In this document: piece after piece, positions 23,369 through 34,095 of the stretch
How the letters are laid out: each line of letters begins with the position of its first letter
Numbering within the stretch: position 1 is the first letter of the stretch
Assembly: GCA_036346225.1 (NCBI GenBank)
Contig: JARFIW010000884.1
Span: 5,194,501 to 5,258,500, forward strand
Length of the DNA stretch: 64,000 nucleotides
DNA from: Platerodrilus igneus
Taxonomy: Eukaryota > Arthropoda > Insecta > Coleoptera > Lycidae
Direction: 5' to 3'
Made by a program: the position numbers and the translations under genes
The notes under the pieces: model-generated
Seen by the model: only the letters and a program-made list of their open reading frames with translations
Told to the model about the DNA's origin: nothing
Databases searched by the model: none

Positions 23369-23933
23369 AAGTTTTATGGCGGTTGTTGCGCTCTATTTTG
23401 TAAAGCTCTCATGTATTAGTTTATTAATTTAGATTGTGGGACTTTTCTTAGAACTTTGCGTGGAAAAATCTCCATAGATTATTACAATACCGCTGATGCT
23501 GTTGGTGTTCGCACGGTTGTTGACGTCATTGACTTATATTTCCGGTCACAAGCATTCTGACGACAGCTCTCCGTGGGAACAGGTTTGGTTCCCGCCAACG
23601 CAAAAAAAGTGCGTCGACCTCGGTTAAAGGGATAGACGTTTTATGTGAGGAATGCAGCATAGGTTAGGACATTACCGCACCGTTTTCCGTAGAGTAAACA
23701 CTACCTTACCGCCTGCCGTGTAGTGCTCACGTGTGTGCTTCGACTATCGTCGTTTCCACCCTTTTTACCTATTGTTATAGTATCGTACAGCAAAACATCA
23801 CCAGTAGCAGCACCTGAAGCGGCAAGCTACAATGCACAAGTACAGCAGGAGCCTACTTCCGGAGGATGACGGCCGCGCCCAATTGGAATGACGGGGTAAA
23901 TGTTTTATGATTTTTATTTATCCGGGGTTTGTT
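23369..23933 (+). repeat. Tandem promoter-like block, copy 1
   Basis: About 565 bp that recurs at 24237-24793 with roughly 90 percent identity by eye. Shared features include an accgcctgccgtgtagtgct core, a cagcagcacctgaagcggca stretch and a terminal ATG region with a splice donor. Copy 1 has a palindromic CRE (TGACGTCA, 23521-23528) that copy 2 has lost by deletion. It holds CpG-bearing sequence in an AT-rich setting. No LTR-style termini are seen. Confidence 0.65.
23866..23895 (+). CDS. Candidate short first coding exon (copy 1)
   Basis: ATG followed by nine codons (MTAAPNWNDG) runs into a consensus-like splice donor, GACGGG|GTAAAT, at 23896. An identical decapeptide and donor occur in copy 2 (24739-24768). 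No in-frame ATG lies upstream in the block, and an upstream ORF starting at 23652 is shared by both copies. It may be the start of a protein or only a short upstream ORF in a 5' UTR exon. If spliced to the exon at 26028 it would stop after a few codons, which favours the 5' UTR reading. Confidence 0.3.
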
Positions 23934-23974
23934 GCAGTGATTAGTCGCACTATTAAAGCTAATTTGATTTCGAA

Positions 23975-24220
23975 GTTGCTTATGTGAGAGATGGTAGTTT
24001 GAATTGACGGATTTTACGCATTATTAATAAAATCAATTCTCGCATGGTTGAGTGCGCTAAGCCAATCAGGTATTTTGTCGTGGTCAAAAACCATCATCAT
24101 TGGAGCGTTATGCGTGATTTTTAGCAGGATTAATATTCTCGGTGAATAGAAAAATTTCTGAGCGATGTTAAGTTGTTGTAATTTGGGGATGAGTTTACAA
24201 ATACGAGTGTAGCTTTAAAA
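23975..24220. repeat. Dispersed repeat, copy 1
   Basis: A block with the words caattctcgcatggttgagt, gcgctaagccaatca and gttgtaatttggggatga. It recurs at 28185-28325 and, more diverged, at 29577-29665. It lies between the two promoter-like blocks. No coding or terminal features were found. Confidence 0.55.
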
Positions 24221-24236
24221 GAAATTATTCCTGGTG

Positions 24237-24793
24237 TTTTGAAGCTTTATAGCGGTTGTTACGCTTTATTTTGTAAAGCGCTCATGTATTAGTTTAGTAA
24301 TTTAGATTTATGGACTTTTCTTCGAACATTGCGTGGAAAATCCCCGTAGATTATCACAATAACGCAGATGCTATTGGTGTTCGAACGGTTGTTGACGTTT
24401 GACTTATATTTCCAGTCACAAGCATGCTGACATGACAGTTCTCTATGGGAACAAGTTTGGTTCCCGCCAACGCAAAAAAGTGGGTCGACCTCGGTTAAAG
24501 AGGATAGATGTTTTATGTGAGGAATGCAGCATAGGTTAGCACATTACCGCACCGCCTTCCGTAGAGTAAACACTACCTTACCGCCTGCCGTGTAGTGCTG
24601 ACGTGTGTGCTTCGACTATCGTCGTTCCCACCCTTTACCTATCCTTATCATATCGTCCAGCAAAACATTAACAGCAGCAGCACCTGAAGCGGCAAGCTAC
24701 AATCCACAACAAGGACAGCAGGAGCCTACTTCCTGAGGATGACGGCCGCGCCCAATTGGAATGACGGGGTAAATGTTTTATGATTTTTATTTA
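24237..24793 (+). repeat. Tandem promoter-like block, copy 2
   Basis: The second copy of the 23369-23933 block, in the same orientation and about 300 bp after the first ends. Differences are scattered substitutions and small indels. The ATG, its ten following codons and the splice donor are unchanged, whereas the CRE of copy 1 is disrupted. The spacer contains a separate repeat also found near 28.2 and 29.6 kb. Confidence 0.65.
24739..24768 (+). CDS. Candidate short first coding exon (copy 2)
   Basis: Same ten codons (MTAAPNWNDG) and same GACGGG|GTAAAT donor as copy 1. Conservation of the coding bases and donor while nearby sequence has drifted hints at constraint, but with only two copies this is weak. 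Two alternative first exons of one gene is the simplest reading. Confidence 0.3.
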
Positions 24794-26027
24794 TCCGAAG
24801 TTTTATTGGGATGCGGTTGAACATTATAAGTTTAAAGTCTACTATATATTTAAAACCTTACTTTTTGTTGACCTCACTTTAATAATTGCAATGGTTAAAT
24901 TGATATAATCTTGTTCAGGAGCGATTTTCCGTACCTCTTTTTTTAGTTTTAAGAAAACGTTTTATTGTTGTAGTGATCCGTAGTATTTCCAAAGTCGATT
25001 CTCATTGGTTGATAATTGCAAATATTATAGAGTACATTTCGATATTTGAAAGTATTTTTAAACAGCTCGCTTGTAGGGGCGATCGATCTAGTTCACAGAC
25101 TTTAACCTGCGTCTTTACACTTTGTTTTAACATTTCAAAATGGAAGGTCTAAAAGCTTCACTTGGCGGTTTTATTAAAAATAATGTTTTTAATTATATAC
25201 TATTTTGAAGTTATCTGTGTGCATCGAAGCTTTAGTATTTCTTTGATGTTACTTGTTTATGTTTTAAAATAGTAATTGAAATAATGATCCAATTGTTATG
25301 CATATTTTTGTTAGTGATTTTTAATCCACTTCAATAATTCTTTAACTTTTGCTTACTAGATTGAATATAATTTGTTAACATGCATTTATGTTAATTTAGA
25401 GCCTGAATCTGGGCTTTTGTTTCTGTAGAATTTTGGTATGTATTTGTTACAAGCATATTTTATAATTTGTTTGCAATGTTTTAATAACTTGTCACGATTA
25501 TGTAATTGTTTATTTCAGTTTTTAGTTGTCGTTTATAACTGCATAATTCATGTCTCAATTTTAAAATCTAACTGTAAGTTAGTTTGATGTGATCTAGCGT
25601 ATTTATAACCTATGATTCTATCGGTAATTAATACTGAGATTCATTTATTCTTGTTACGATGTGATTATAGCCAACCTCTGCTATGACCCCGTTAAATAAC
25701 GCGTTTGCATTATGAGTATGTTGGAGATGGTCGATTCAATTTGTGCCCTTTGTTTGGCACCATATTAGTATACGCTCTTGTTTGTTTATTTATATTTGTT
25801 TCGTCAATGTACTTGTAGTGGTGTTTATGCAAATGATAGAATGTAGGTTAGCCGTTGTGAACAATATTGCAAAACGGGCTGGATGCTGTTAATGATTTGT
25901 ATGGTAAGTGTATGTTTGAGCCTTTGTTGATTTTATTAATATTTTATGCCCGTGCGTGGTTGAAGATTGGTAGTCAAGGTCTTTATCTTCCCGGTATTTG
26001 ACCTCTTTCAACTTTATCCGCCCTCAG

Positions 26028-26136
26028 TACCTTCTAGAAAAGATTAACTAGACTACACTAACATACGTAGAATGTCTGAGGAACAGTTGACATCCCGTAG
26101 TAGTAAAAGTACCCGGGGTGCCCCATCCTTGGAGAG
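26028..26136 (+). CDS. Candidate N-terminal coding exon of an unidentified gene
   Basis: A pyrimidine-rich tract ending in CCCTCAG (acceptor at 26026-26027) precedes a 109-bp stretch with an ATG at 26072 in a good context (A at -3). The frame encodes MSEEQLTSRSSKSTRGAPSL and then Glu plus a split codon before the donor AG|GTATAC at 26137. The peptide is Ser/Thr/Lys-rich and looks like a flexible N-terminus; I do not recognise the family. It lies downstream of, and on the same strand as, the two promoter-like blocks, so it could be exon 2 of that gene, with the rest outside what I can detect. Confidence 0.35.
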
Positions 26137-29100
26137 GTATACAGTTAGCAGCGTAGGGTTGTTAAGGTTTTATTTGCCGATACTCTTTCCTCAGCGTTAA
26201 CCTAGGGAGTCCGGCATTGTTTGCTCATGTAATTCATGTTTAATTGCAGGAAATCTAATTTTGAGGTTATCGTATAATAATTAAAGTAGGGTCGACAACT
26301 ACTGTAGTTTTATTTCAAACCTTACCGCCTTAACGCCATCTCAGTTTGTATATTTGGGTTATGATTCGCTCACACAACGTAGGTGTCACTAGTCACAGAC
26401 ACTAGACGACTCGATAACAGCCCGTCATTGTCAAGAGAGTGCGTTCATTCGTCCGCAGATAAGTTAGAGTACAGATTTGTTGTCGCGACCAGGTGCATTA
26501 CATTACACTGTAATTGCCATTTGGAGCAGGTACATCAAAATTCTTTGCGATATTTAACCATGCTGCAACTTTCTCTCTTGAAGTAACCTAATCGGATTTT
26601 GTATTTTCCAGAATATCGTTGCATTTGGCGCAAATAGAAATAATTAAAAATTTTTCATCGTTTGTAAAATTTAAAGCTCTAGATTAATTTTTATTAATAT
26701 CTCCCACGTTCACTTCAATTGCTCCGTACATAAATAAAATAATAATATATAAAAATCTAATTGAACTTCAAAATCATATTGATAGTATGAATGAAGTTAG
26801 CAACCAGGTGACTTTTACAATGTTGTCAAATGTTGCTGGTGTCTTAAACTCTGTTTAGTTAACTGGAAATAAATCTAGTACCTTACAAATCACCCAAACC
26901 TTAATCGAAGTGGAACATAAAAACCTAGATTGGTTAAACGTCGTTTAAAGTAAATGCCGTGCAAGTGGCCCTTACAAAAATCTGCTTTACGTAGAGCGCC
27001 AATTTTCTTCTGCTTCTGAACTTGTTGTCACCTCCTCTATCCAACAGTCGCAGAATTTTCTACCTAAATAAAAGAAACAACTACAACGTTTATCAGTAAG
27101 TATAACACAGATTCTCTTTGACACACTTGGTATATTAAATCTCACAAAAATTTATAAATACAAACATTCACAATAAATACTCGTGTAAATTGCTCTTCCC
27201 TTAATTGATATTAAATTAGCGAAATCTTTCAAATACAAAACATTATCTTCAAATTATTAGATTCACAACGCACGTTTCTAATTGTTCTTTACATAAAACA
27301 CACAACTTATAAGCTGATCTGACCTTGATTACAGTAGACTCGAGTTATATCCAAATAAACGATATCCTAACATAAACGTCCTTCTCAAGCATTGAGGTAC
27401 GAACAAAGTTACTCAAATTGACATTTAATTTAAAATCCAAAATACAAATCCTATTGTAGCAGCTGTAAACCATCTAGATTAAAACAATGACTTTCAGTGA
27501 ACGCATTAAACCTCAAAGAAGTGGATTTGCATTATTATTTATTCTGTAAAAACAAGCTTCGGTTGGTAATTAGAATGCCTTGGGTGGTACTTGGGAAGCT
27601 TCGGATGGTATTTTGGACTCTGGGTGGTGATTGGAACTCTGGGTAGTGACTAGAAGTTCTATCATTAGCCCTCTACCAACAATTCTAACAAAAAAATTTT
27701 ACTTACGATTTTAATTGGCTATGTCGAATTTACACTCAATTTCCACTTTTCATATTTAATTTTTAATTATTATTTAGACGTAGCATTTTCTGAATTTACA
27801 CTTCATTCGATGAATAAAAATCAATAATCATTCTCTCCTAGTACGTGTATTGTTATTTATAAACTTTAACTCCGATAACAGAGTATTTGCATGTAGTAAT
27901 GTTAACACCAAACCTCCTGTAGAACTTTAGAAATTGCATATATACAATGACAATAGCTATTTTTATTTCAAATCTATAACATTCTATTGGTTGACTAGTT
28001 TAAATATCATTAGTTTGACGTCATTCTCATAAGTATATTCCAAAATGCTTACATTGAAATTAACTCTAACTCCAAATAAAAACACCAGTTTTGTTTCGAT
28101 AGCGTCTTTTAACGCCTTCAAATATGGTTCTGTACAGCAAAATTTTGCCATGTTACGTGACCGATTGAATGTAATTCGAATTCCAAGACCTTACGCATTG
28201 ATAATAAAGTCAATTCTCGCATGGTTGAGTGCGCTAAGCCAATCATGTATTTTGTTCCTGAACGATGTTAAGATGTTGTAATTTGGGGATGACGAGTGTG
28301 GCCTTAAAAGAGATTATTCCTAATGTTCTGCAGACAATCCCTGTTATTAAAAGTAATGCAGTGATTAATAAAACTTAGTACAAAGTTTAAAATATCTACA
28401 ATTATTATAGTGTCATCAGTTATTTAATTTTTGCCAATTTTGGAAAATTGTAGGTAGACATATTTTGAATTAGTTTAAGTAATGAGGGATTATTTTTCGG
28501 GGTTCTATTCCTTTCTTGTCTTTCTTGATTTAGTGCTAGTGAGTGCTTAGTATAATTTATTTAAAGTTAAACAAACATGTCGTAAAACAAGTTTTAGTAG
28601 TAATTTAAATGAGAAAGTCCCTTATTTATAGGGCATTAATATTAGTATTGTTTGGAGTTTAAAGTATTTGACGGCTGGCGAATCAGATTTGTGTCACATA
28701 TACAAAAATTTTAAAAAATATTTAATAATTTTTAAAAGTTTTAAAATTTTTATTTTATGAGTCAAAGTGCAGTATTAAAATTGTTTTATTCTATGCATCA
28801 TACTTTAAACCTTCCATTTTTTAACACTACACTTAAATAATAACTCACTGCAAAAGATTGTCTGTTTTACGTTTGCAATTAATTACGTGATGTATCTTAA
28901 CTATAAACAATATCGTGTCTCTTCATGGCGTTTCAATAATTACTGATTACCGCATACTTTGTGCATCTTGTTTATATACAATTTCAATCTACTCGTTTTT
29001 CGGATGTTGACGTGCTCTTTCAATGTCTGATATACAATGTGATTTAAAATTTTTGAGCTCTTAATAAGAACAAATATCGATTAAATAAAAATTAACGATT

Positions 29101-29576
29101 TCATATAGAAATTATAGCTCAGAATTTAAAATTAGGATTAATGTGGTTATTTAAATTGCGATCTTTTATTATTAAATATAAATAAAAATTTTTTTAATAA
29201 TGTTTTATGCGTTGAACGTAACTAATATACATTTATACCGTGCATTTTAAGAATGTTTCCAATATACTATATGCAAATGACTAAATTAATTGCTTTTTCG
29301 CATTTTTACATGCTATGAACTCTTATCATAGATAAGCGCCATTTTCGTAAATTAGGGCATACTTTTAATTTATTATTCATAATAGAATCTTGAATTTCTT
29401 TTTTGAAAGCACTCTTACGTTTTATTTTATTCGAATGGATGGATATGTTACTGGTATTAGTCGTTTATTTTCAAGTGAGACTTTCTAAAGGAAAGAATCT
29501 TCATTTTTCCGAAAATTGGATTTATTATTATTCGACAAGCATTGCATTTATGAGAAAACATTTGTGATTTCTATCT
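26137..29576. other. AT-rich non-coding DNA, no gene identified
   Basis: No supported ORF apart from the dispersed repeat at 28185-28325. A short stretch at 27555-27665 repeats gggtggt-like words (about four units of roughly 25 bp). The interval could be intron if the exon at 26028-26136 is real. Confidence 0.4.
28185..28325. repeat. Dispersed repeat, copy 2
   Basis: Contains caattctcgcatggttgagt, gcgctaagccaatcatgt and gttgtaatttggggatgacg, matching 23975-24220 with some internal deletion. Confidence 0.55.
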
Positions 29577-29665
29577 ACTTATGTGAGAGATTGTAGGTTT
29601 AAATTGTGGGATTTTACGTATTGTCAATAAAATCGATTTTCCCATTGTGGAATGCGCTAAATTAT
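29577..29665. repeat. Dispersed repeat, copy 3 (diverged)
   Basis: Shares the cttatgtgagagat start and the ttttacg-tat-aataaaatc-att-cccat-g-gg-atgcgctaa pattern with copy 1. It sits just outside the decayed 3' end of the zinc-finger array. Confidence 0.45.
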
Positions 29666-30540
29666 TATGGGACTTGCACATGTCTTTTTACAACACTTTT
29701 TTCGTAACGTGAAATAATCACATACATTGCATATGAGTAAATATTTGTTAGTATGTTTTTATTTATGTTTCTTTGAATTACTTTTCGTGATGTAGAATAA
29801 ACACACAAACTACATTTGAATGGTCGTTCGCTAATATGCGATTGCAAATAAACTTTTAAACTATGAAATGCTGAGCAATTACACAAATTGCATCGGAATG
29901 AACGTTTCTCAATATGCAACAGCAAATGATTTTTTATGCGGAATAATTACATAAGTTGCATGCAAACGCACGTTCGTTATGTGTTCGAACATGTATTTTT
30001 TAAAATAACTTTTTGTGATGCAGAATAGGCACACAAATTACATCCAAATAGGCGACTACAAATGAACTTTTAGATTACTTTTTTTTATAACGCGAGTTAC
30101 ATATCCCCCAAATTAAAATATATATGTAAACAAATTGAATTATTAAAGCTTAAGTTAGACGCAACAATGTATAATTGAAGTCCATAATAAAAAGGTTAAT
30201 GAAAGTTCAACAAGCCAGACAGTGAGAACGGAAACAGACATTGTATTCCAGACGTAACGTGATATTGCAGGTGCAGGTCACAGTAGGTTATAAGACAGTA
30301 ATTATTAGAATTAAGATTGTTACATTGTATTAAATACAGAAATAAGCGACATAAGCTCTGCAGTTCCCACAAGCAATGTGAGGGGCAAGGATAGCATAAA
30401 TACCTTCGAGAACCCAAGATAGCCAGTCAGTCTAAAGCTTCACAACATTAACATTGTTCGTTGTTCAGCTACTCACCGTAATTTTACTTTATTTAATTAA
30501 AGTGAATTTCAACTTAGAATTATTTCGATATCGTACGTTA

Positions 30541-30707
30541 TAGTCTAAATCATGAAAGAATGAATTCACGTCATAGGTTGCTGAATTAAAAAACGACATA
30601 CTTTCAAATCTTATGCATTAAGTATATTCCGATAGATCCTTTAAAAGTATGTCGTTTTTTAATTCAGAAACCTATGACGTGAATTCATTCTTTCATGATT
30701 TAGACTA
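30541..30707. mobile_element. Palindromic MITE, TA duplication
   Basis: The two arms (about 30541-30609 and 30640-30707) are nearly perfect inverted copies starting TAGTCTAAATCATGAAAGAA, separated by a ~30-bp spacer. TA flanks both ends (30539-30540 and 30708-30709). A small hairpin with a TA duplication is the mark of a mariner-like non-autonomous transposon. It lies inside solo LTR 1. Confidence 0.8.
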
Positions 30708-30712
30708 TACTG

Positions 30713-31822
30713 TGTTACATGAAAAACTGGCCATGTATCAATGCCTTAGGTTTAGAGATATATTTGTAAGTTAAATGCCGCGTATTTTTGAATTAATACG
30801 CTAACTTCCGTCGTCGTTGACAGTCGAGTCTGCGCTACGAGACATGGACTAAACAACAAGTATCTATGTGAACGTGGACGTAAACATGTTTTGGCTTTTT
30901 TTACGACACAGCATGTTAATCGAATAATAAGTTTATTAGTAGTAAAATATTAAGAGATATGTAGATCTAAGTGCGTGGTAGTTTTCTAAGAAAAAGGTAT
31001 GTAATTTCCCTTTATATTTCCTTAACTTATCGTTCCGCTACTTCATTTCCTTCAACCCCCTACGAGATGCAATAGAAGTTCAGTGATGGATAACAATTTG
31101 ATGTTCAACATGGGGTAATCACGACAACCCAAACCACACGCTGGACCCTGAGATTAAGTTCCGAAAGATATAGATCGCGTAAGTAATTTGATTTTTATCT
31201 AAATTGTGCATGCAAATTGACTTAGACAGCGATTGTATCATCATGTGGTAAAAACGTGATCTGTAGATCTTGTAACAATGGGGTTGTAACAATTACGCGG
31301 CATAATTTACGCGCTATTTTTACACGTTAGGCGTGGCTCTAACGCCATTGTTATAACATGTACAGATCACGTTTTTGCCCCATGAAGCAATCGCTGTCTA
31401 AGTCAATTTGCATGCACAATTTAAGTAAAAATCAAATTACTTACGTGATCTATACCTCTCGGAACTTAATCTCAGGGTCCAGCACGTGGTTTGGGTTGTC
31501 GTAATTACGCCATGCTGAACATCAAATTGTTGTCCGTCACTGAACTTCTATTGCATCTCGTAGGGGGTTTAAGGAAATGAGGTAGCGGAACGATAAGTTA
31601 AGGAAACATAAAGGGAAACTACATACCTTTTTCTTAGAAAGCTACCATGCACTTAGATACTTGTTGTTTAGTCCATGTCGCGTAGCTTAATGTCGTTTCC
31701 TCGACGCGCGATCCGCATTCCTTCTGCGCAGACTCGACTATCAGCGATGACGGAAGTTAACGTATTAATTCAAAAATACACGGAACCTAAGACATGATAC
31801 ATGGCCAGTTTGGCATGTAACA
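30713..31822. mobile_element. 1.1-kb foldback element, ACTG duplication
   Basis: Two long inverted arms (about 30713-31270 and 31290-31822) match over most of their length. Matched words include ttaacttatcgttccgctac, caaattgacttagacagcga and gaacttctattgcatctcg with their complements. The ends are TGTTACATG and CATGTAACA, flanked by ACTG (30709-30712 and 31823-31826). Only about 20-40 bp lies between the arms. No coding frame is present. It inserted into solo LTR 1 next to the MITE. Confidence 0.8.
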
Positions 31823-32475
31823 ACTGCATATAACAAACTTGTAAATTAAAATTCAATTATAATTCAGTATAAAAATTAATTTATTAGAAGTTTTTTTGGA
31901 AAAGCTTTTTAAAAAGTCGCTCCAAGAGGCTCGAAACCTAACTCGCAGAATAATTACACAAATTGCATGGCAATAGACAATTTCTATGCGAAATCCTTTT
32001 TCAGATGCAGTATAATCACACAAATTGTACGCGAAAGGACGTTCGTTAGTACACTGTATGTTTTTGTCATTTTTTCGTGATTATGTATAATTACGCAAAT
32101 TACATTTAAATGAAAAATCGTATACGCGTTTTTAAATCATTTCTCGTGATGATATATAATCACACACAGCATGCGAATGCACGTTCGTTACTATGAGACA
32201 ACAAATGTCTTTATATATTACCTTTTTGTGAGGCAGTATAATTATAAAAATGGCATGCGGATGGACATTCGTTCGTATGCAACTGCAAATGAACTTTCAC
32301 ATTATCTCTTTGTGACGCGGAATAATCACACAAATTGCATGCGAATGGACGTTCGCTAATATGCGTTCGTACGTTTTTAAATCATTTTTGCGTAAAAAGT
32401 ATAACCACACAAATTGCATGCGAATGGACGTTCATTAGTATGCGTAGTATGTATATATTTAAATATTTTTTTTCA

Positions 32476-33615
32476 TTATGAAGTATAATGAGACAAATTG
32501 TATGGGAAAAGACGTTCGTTAGTATGCGTTCGTGTATGTCTTTTTAAATCATTTTTTCGTAATGATGTATAATCACACAAATTGCATGCGAATATAGGTC
32601 CGTCAGTATGCGTTCGTGTATGTGATTTTAAGTCATTTTTTCGCGATGATGTATAATTACACAAATTGCATGCGAATGTACGTTCATTAGTATGCGTTCG
32701 TGTATGTTTTTCTAAGTCATTTTTACGCGATGATGTATGACCGCACAAATTGCATGTGAATGGGCGTTCTTTAGTATGGGACCTCGAATGTCTTTGTACA
32801 TTACTTCTTTGTGAGGCAGTATAACTACACAAATGGCATGCAAATGGACGTTGATTAGTATGCGTTCGTATGTGTATATTTAAATCATTTTTTCGTGATG
32901 AAGTGTAAACACACAAATTACATGCGAAAGGGCGTTCGTTAGTATGCGTTCGTGTATGTGTCTTTAAGTCACTTTTTCGTGATGATGTATAATCACACAA
33001 ATTGCATACGAATGGACGTTCGTTGGTATGGGACAGCAAATGTCTTTGTACACTACGTCTTTGTAAGGCAGTATAACTACACAAATGGCATGCGAATCGA
33101 CGTTCGGTCGTATGTAACTGCAAATGAACTTTTAGATTACCTCTTTGTAATGCGGAATAATTACACAAATTGCATGCGAATGGACGTTCGCCAGTATGTG
33201 TTAGTATATGCGCTTTTAAATCATTTTTTCGTGATGAAGTATAAACACACAAATTGCATACGAATGGACGCTCGTTGGTATGGGACTGCAAATGTTTTTG
33301 AACATTACTTTTTTGTGCAGCAGTATAATTACAGAAATAGCATGCGAATGGTCGTTCGTTAGTATGCTTCCGTATATGTATTTTTAAATAATGTTTCCGT
33401 GGCGAAGTGTAATTGCACAAACAGCATGCGAATTGACGTTCGTTAGAATGCATTCGTATGTGTGAATTTAAATCATTTTTTCGTGATGAGGTATAATCAC
33501 ACAAATTGCATACGAAAGAACGCTCGTTAATATGGGACAGCAAATGTTTTTGTACATAGCTTCTTCGTGATGCAATATAATTAGAAAAATGGCATGCGAA
33601 TCGACGTTCGTTCAT
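32476..33615 (-). CDS. Poly-C2H2 zinc-finger protein (379 aa, no other domain)
   Basis: Fourteen 28-residue units lie in one uninterrupted frame starting at ATG 33615. Twelve are canonical C-x2-C-x12-H-x3-H fingers; the first has lost its second Cys (CHFSN) and the last lacks Cys and is cut by a stop. Linkers are mostly HTNERPF. Three finger types recur: SSRKNDLK helices, SQRSNVQ/RRSVQ helices and a QRGNLK helix. Such near-identical helices suggest array homogenisation. Known function of the class is sequence-specific DNA binding in the nucleus. There is no BTB, ZAD or KRAB-like domain in the frame, and neighbouring units are decayed. It may be one exon of a larger gene or a surviving piece of a pseudogene. 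Confidence 0.65.
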   Translation of the reverse strand: MNERRFACHFSNYIASRRSYVQKHLLSHINERSFVCNLCDYTSSRKNDLNSHIRMHSNERQFACCLCNYTSPRKHYLKIHIRKHTNERPFACYFCNYTAAQKSNVQKHLQSHTNERPFVCNLCVYTSSRKNDLKAHILTHTGERPFACNLCNYSALQRGNLKVHLQLHTTERRFACHLCSYTALQRRSVQRHLLSHTNERPFVCNLCDYTSSRKSDLKTHTRTHTNERPFACNLCVYTSSRKNDLNIHIRTHTNQRPFACHLCSYTASQRSNVQRHSRSHTKERPFTCNLCGHTSSRKNDLEKHTRTHTNERTFACNLCNYTSSRKNDLKSHTRTHTDGPIFACNLCDYTSLRKNDLKRHTRTHTNERLFPYNLSHYTS

Positions 33616-34095
33616 ATGGGACCATATGAGACTGCAAGTGAACTTTTAAACAACCTCTTGGTGATGCGGAATGAGCACCCAAATTACATGCGAATGGACG
33701 TTTGTTACTATGCGTACCTATATGAGTTTTAGATCATTTTGTAGTGATGAAGTATAATCACACAAATTACATGCATATCGACGTTCATTAGTATTACACT
33801 GCAAATCTTTGTAAATCACCTTTTCGTATTGCAAAATACACAATTTGCACGAAAATGGATGTTTGTTGGTATACAACTACAATCGACCTTGTAAATAACT
33901 CTTTTATGAGGCAGTATACTCATACAAATAGTATGCGAAGGGACGTTCGTTACTATATGAAGACAGGAGCCGTCCTGGTATCCTTACTGGGTGCAGTATA
34001 ATTATATTAGTTTGCAAATCTACGGAAGATTCTTAGTTTGTGGCCGTGTTATATATTTGTAAATTACTTTTTTGTTAAGCAGAAATCACAGGAAT

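Larger units (their letters stand above)
30095..31943. mobile_element. Solo LTR 1, AGTTA...TAACT, with CGCG duplication
   Basis: The zinc-finger repeat is interrupted after CGCG (30091-30094) and resumes after CGCA (31944-31947, one change). The block starts AGTTACATATCCCCC and ends ACCTAACT. Removing two nested insertions (30541-30707 plus TA; 30713-31822 plus ACTG) leaves about 566 bp, matching the 568-bp solo LTR at 38217-38784 in length and in many words (agggg-agggata-tataaa promoter zone, gttcagct, tttt-aaaag-cgctcc). AGTTA/TAACT ends and CGCG duplications are typical of insect errantivirus-like Gypsy elements such as the gypsy, ZAM and tirant group. No internal region remains. Confidence 0.8.
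29665..34095 (-). other. C2H2 zinc-finger array, 84-bp repeats (partly decayed)
   Basis: Across this interval the minus strand consists of 84-bp units coding for C2H2 fingers with the NERPFACNLC linker-and-Cys pattern. The central ORF (32476-33615) is intact. On both sides the units continue with stops, frameshifts or lost Cys/His (33640-34095 upstream, 31950-32470 downstream, and 29665-30060 beyond the inserted LTR). The array was split by a solo LTR at 30095-31943. The broken outer units show either an ageing pseudogene or a gene losing its ends. Confidence 0.75.

Noticed and set aside
23369..24793. The ~560-bp direct repeats as an LTR pair
   Set aside because: No TG...CA ends, target duplication, primer-binding site or polypurine tract; the space between holds only another repeat.
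32952..33362. Plus-strand 136-codon ORF with repeats
   Set aside because: Antisense of the zinc-finger array; its repeats come from the 84-bp units.
29665..34095. CRISPR-like array
   Set aside because: The regular 84-bp units encode C2H2 zinc fingers and the genome is eukaryotic.
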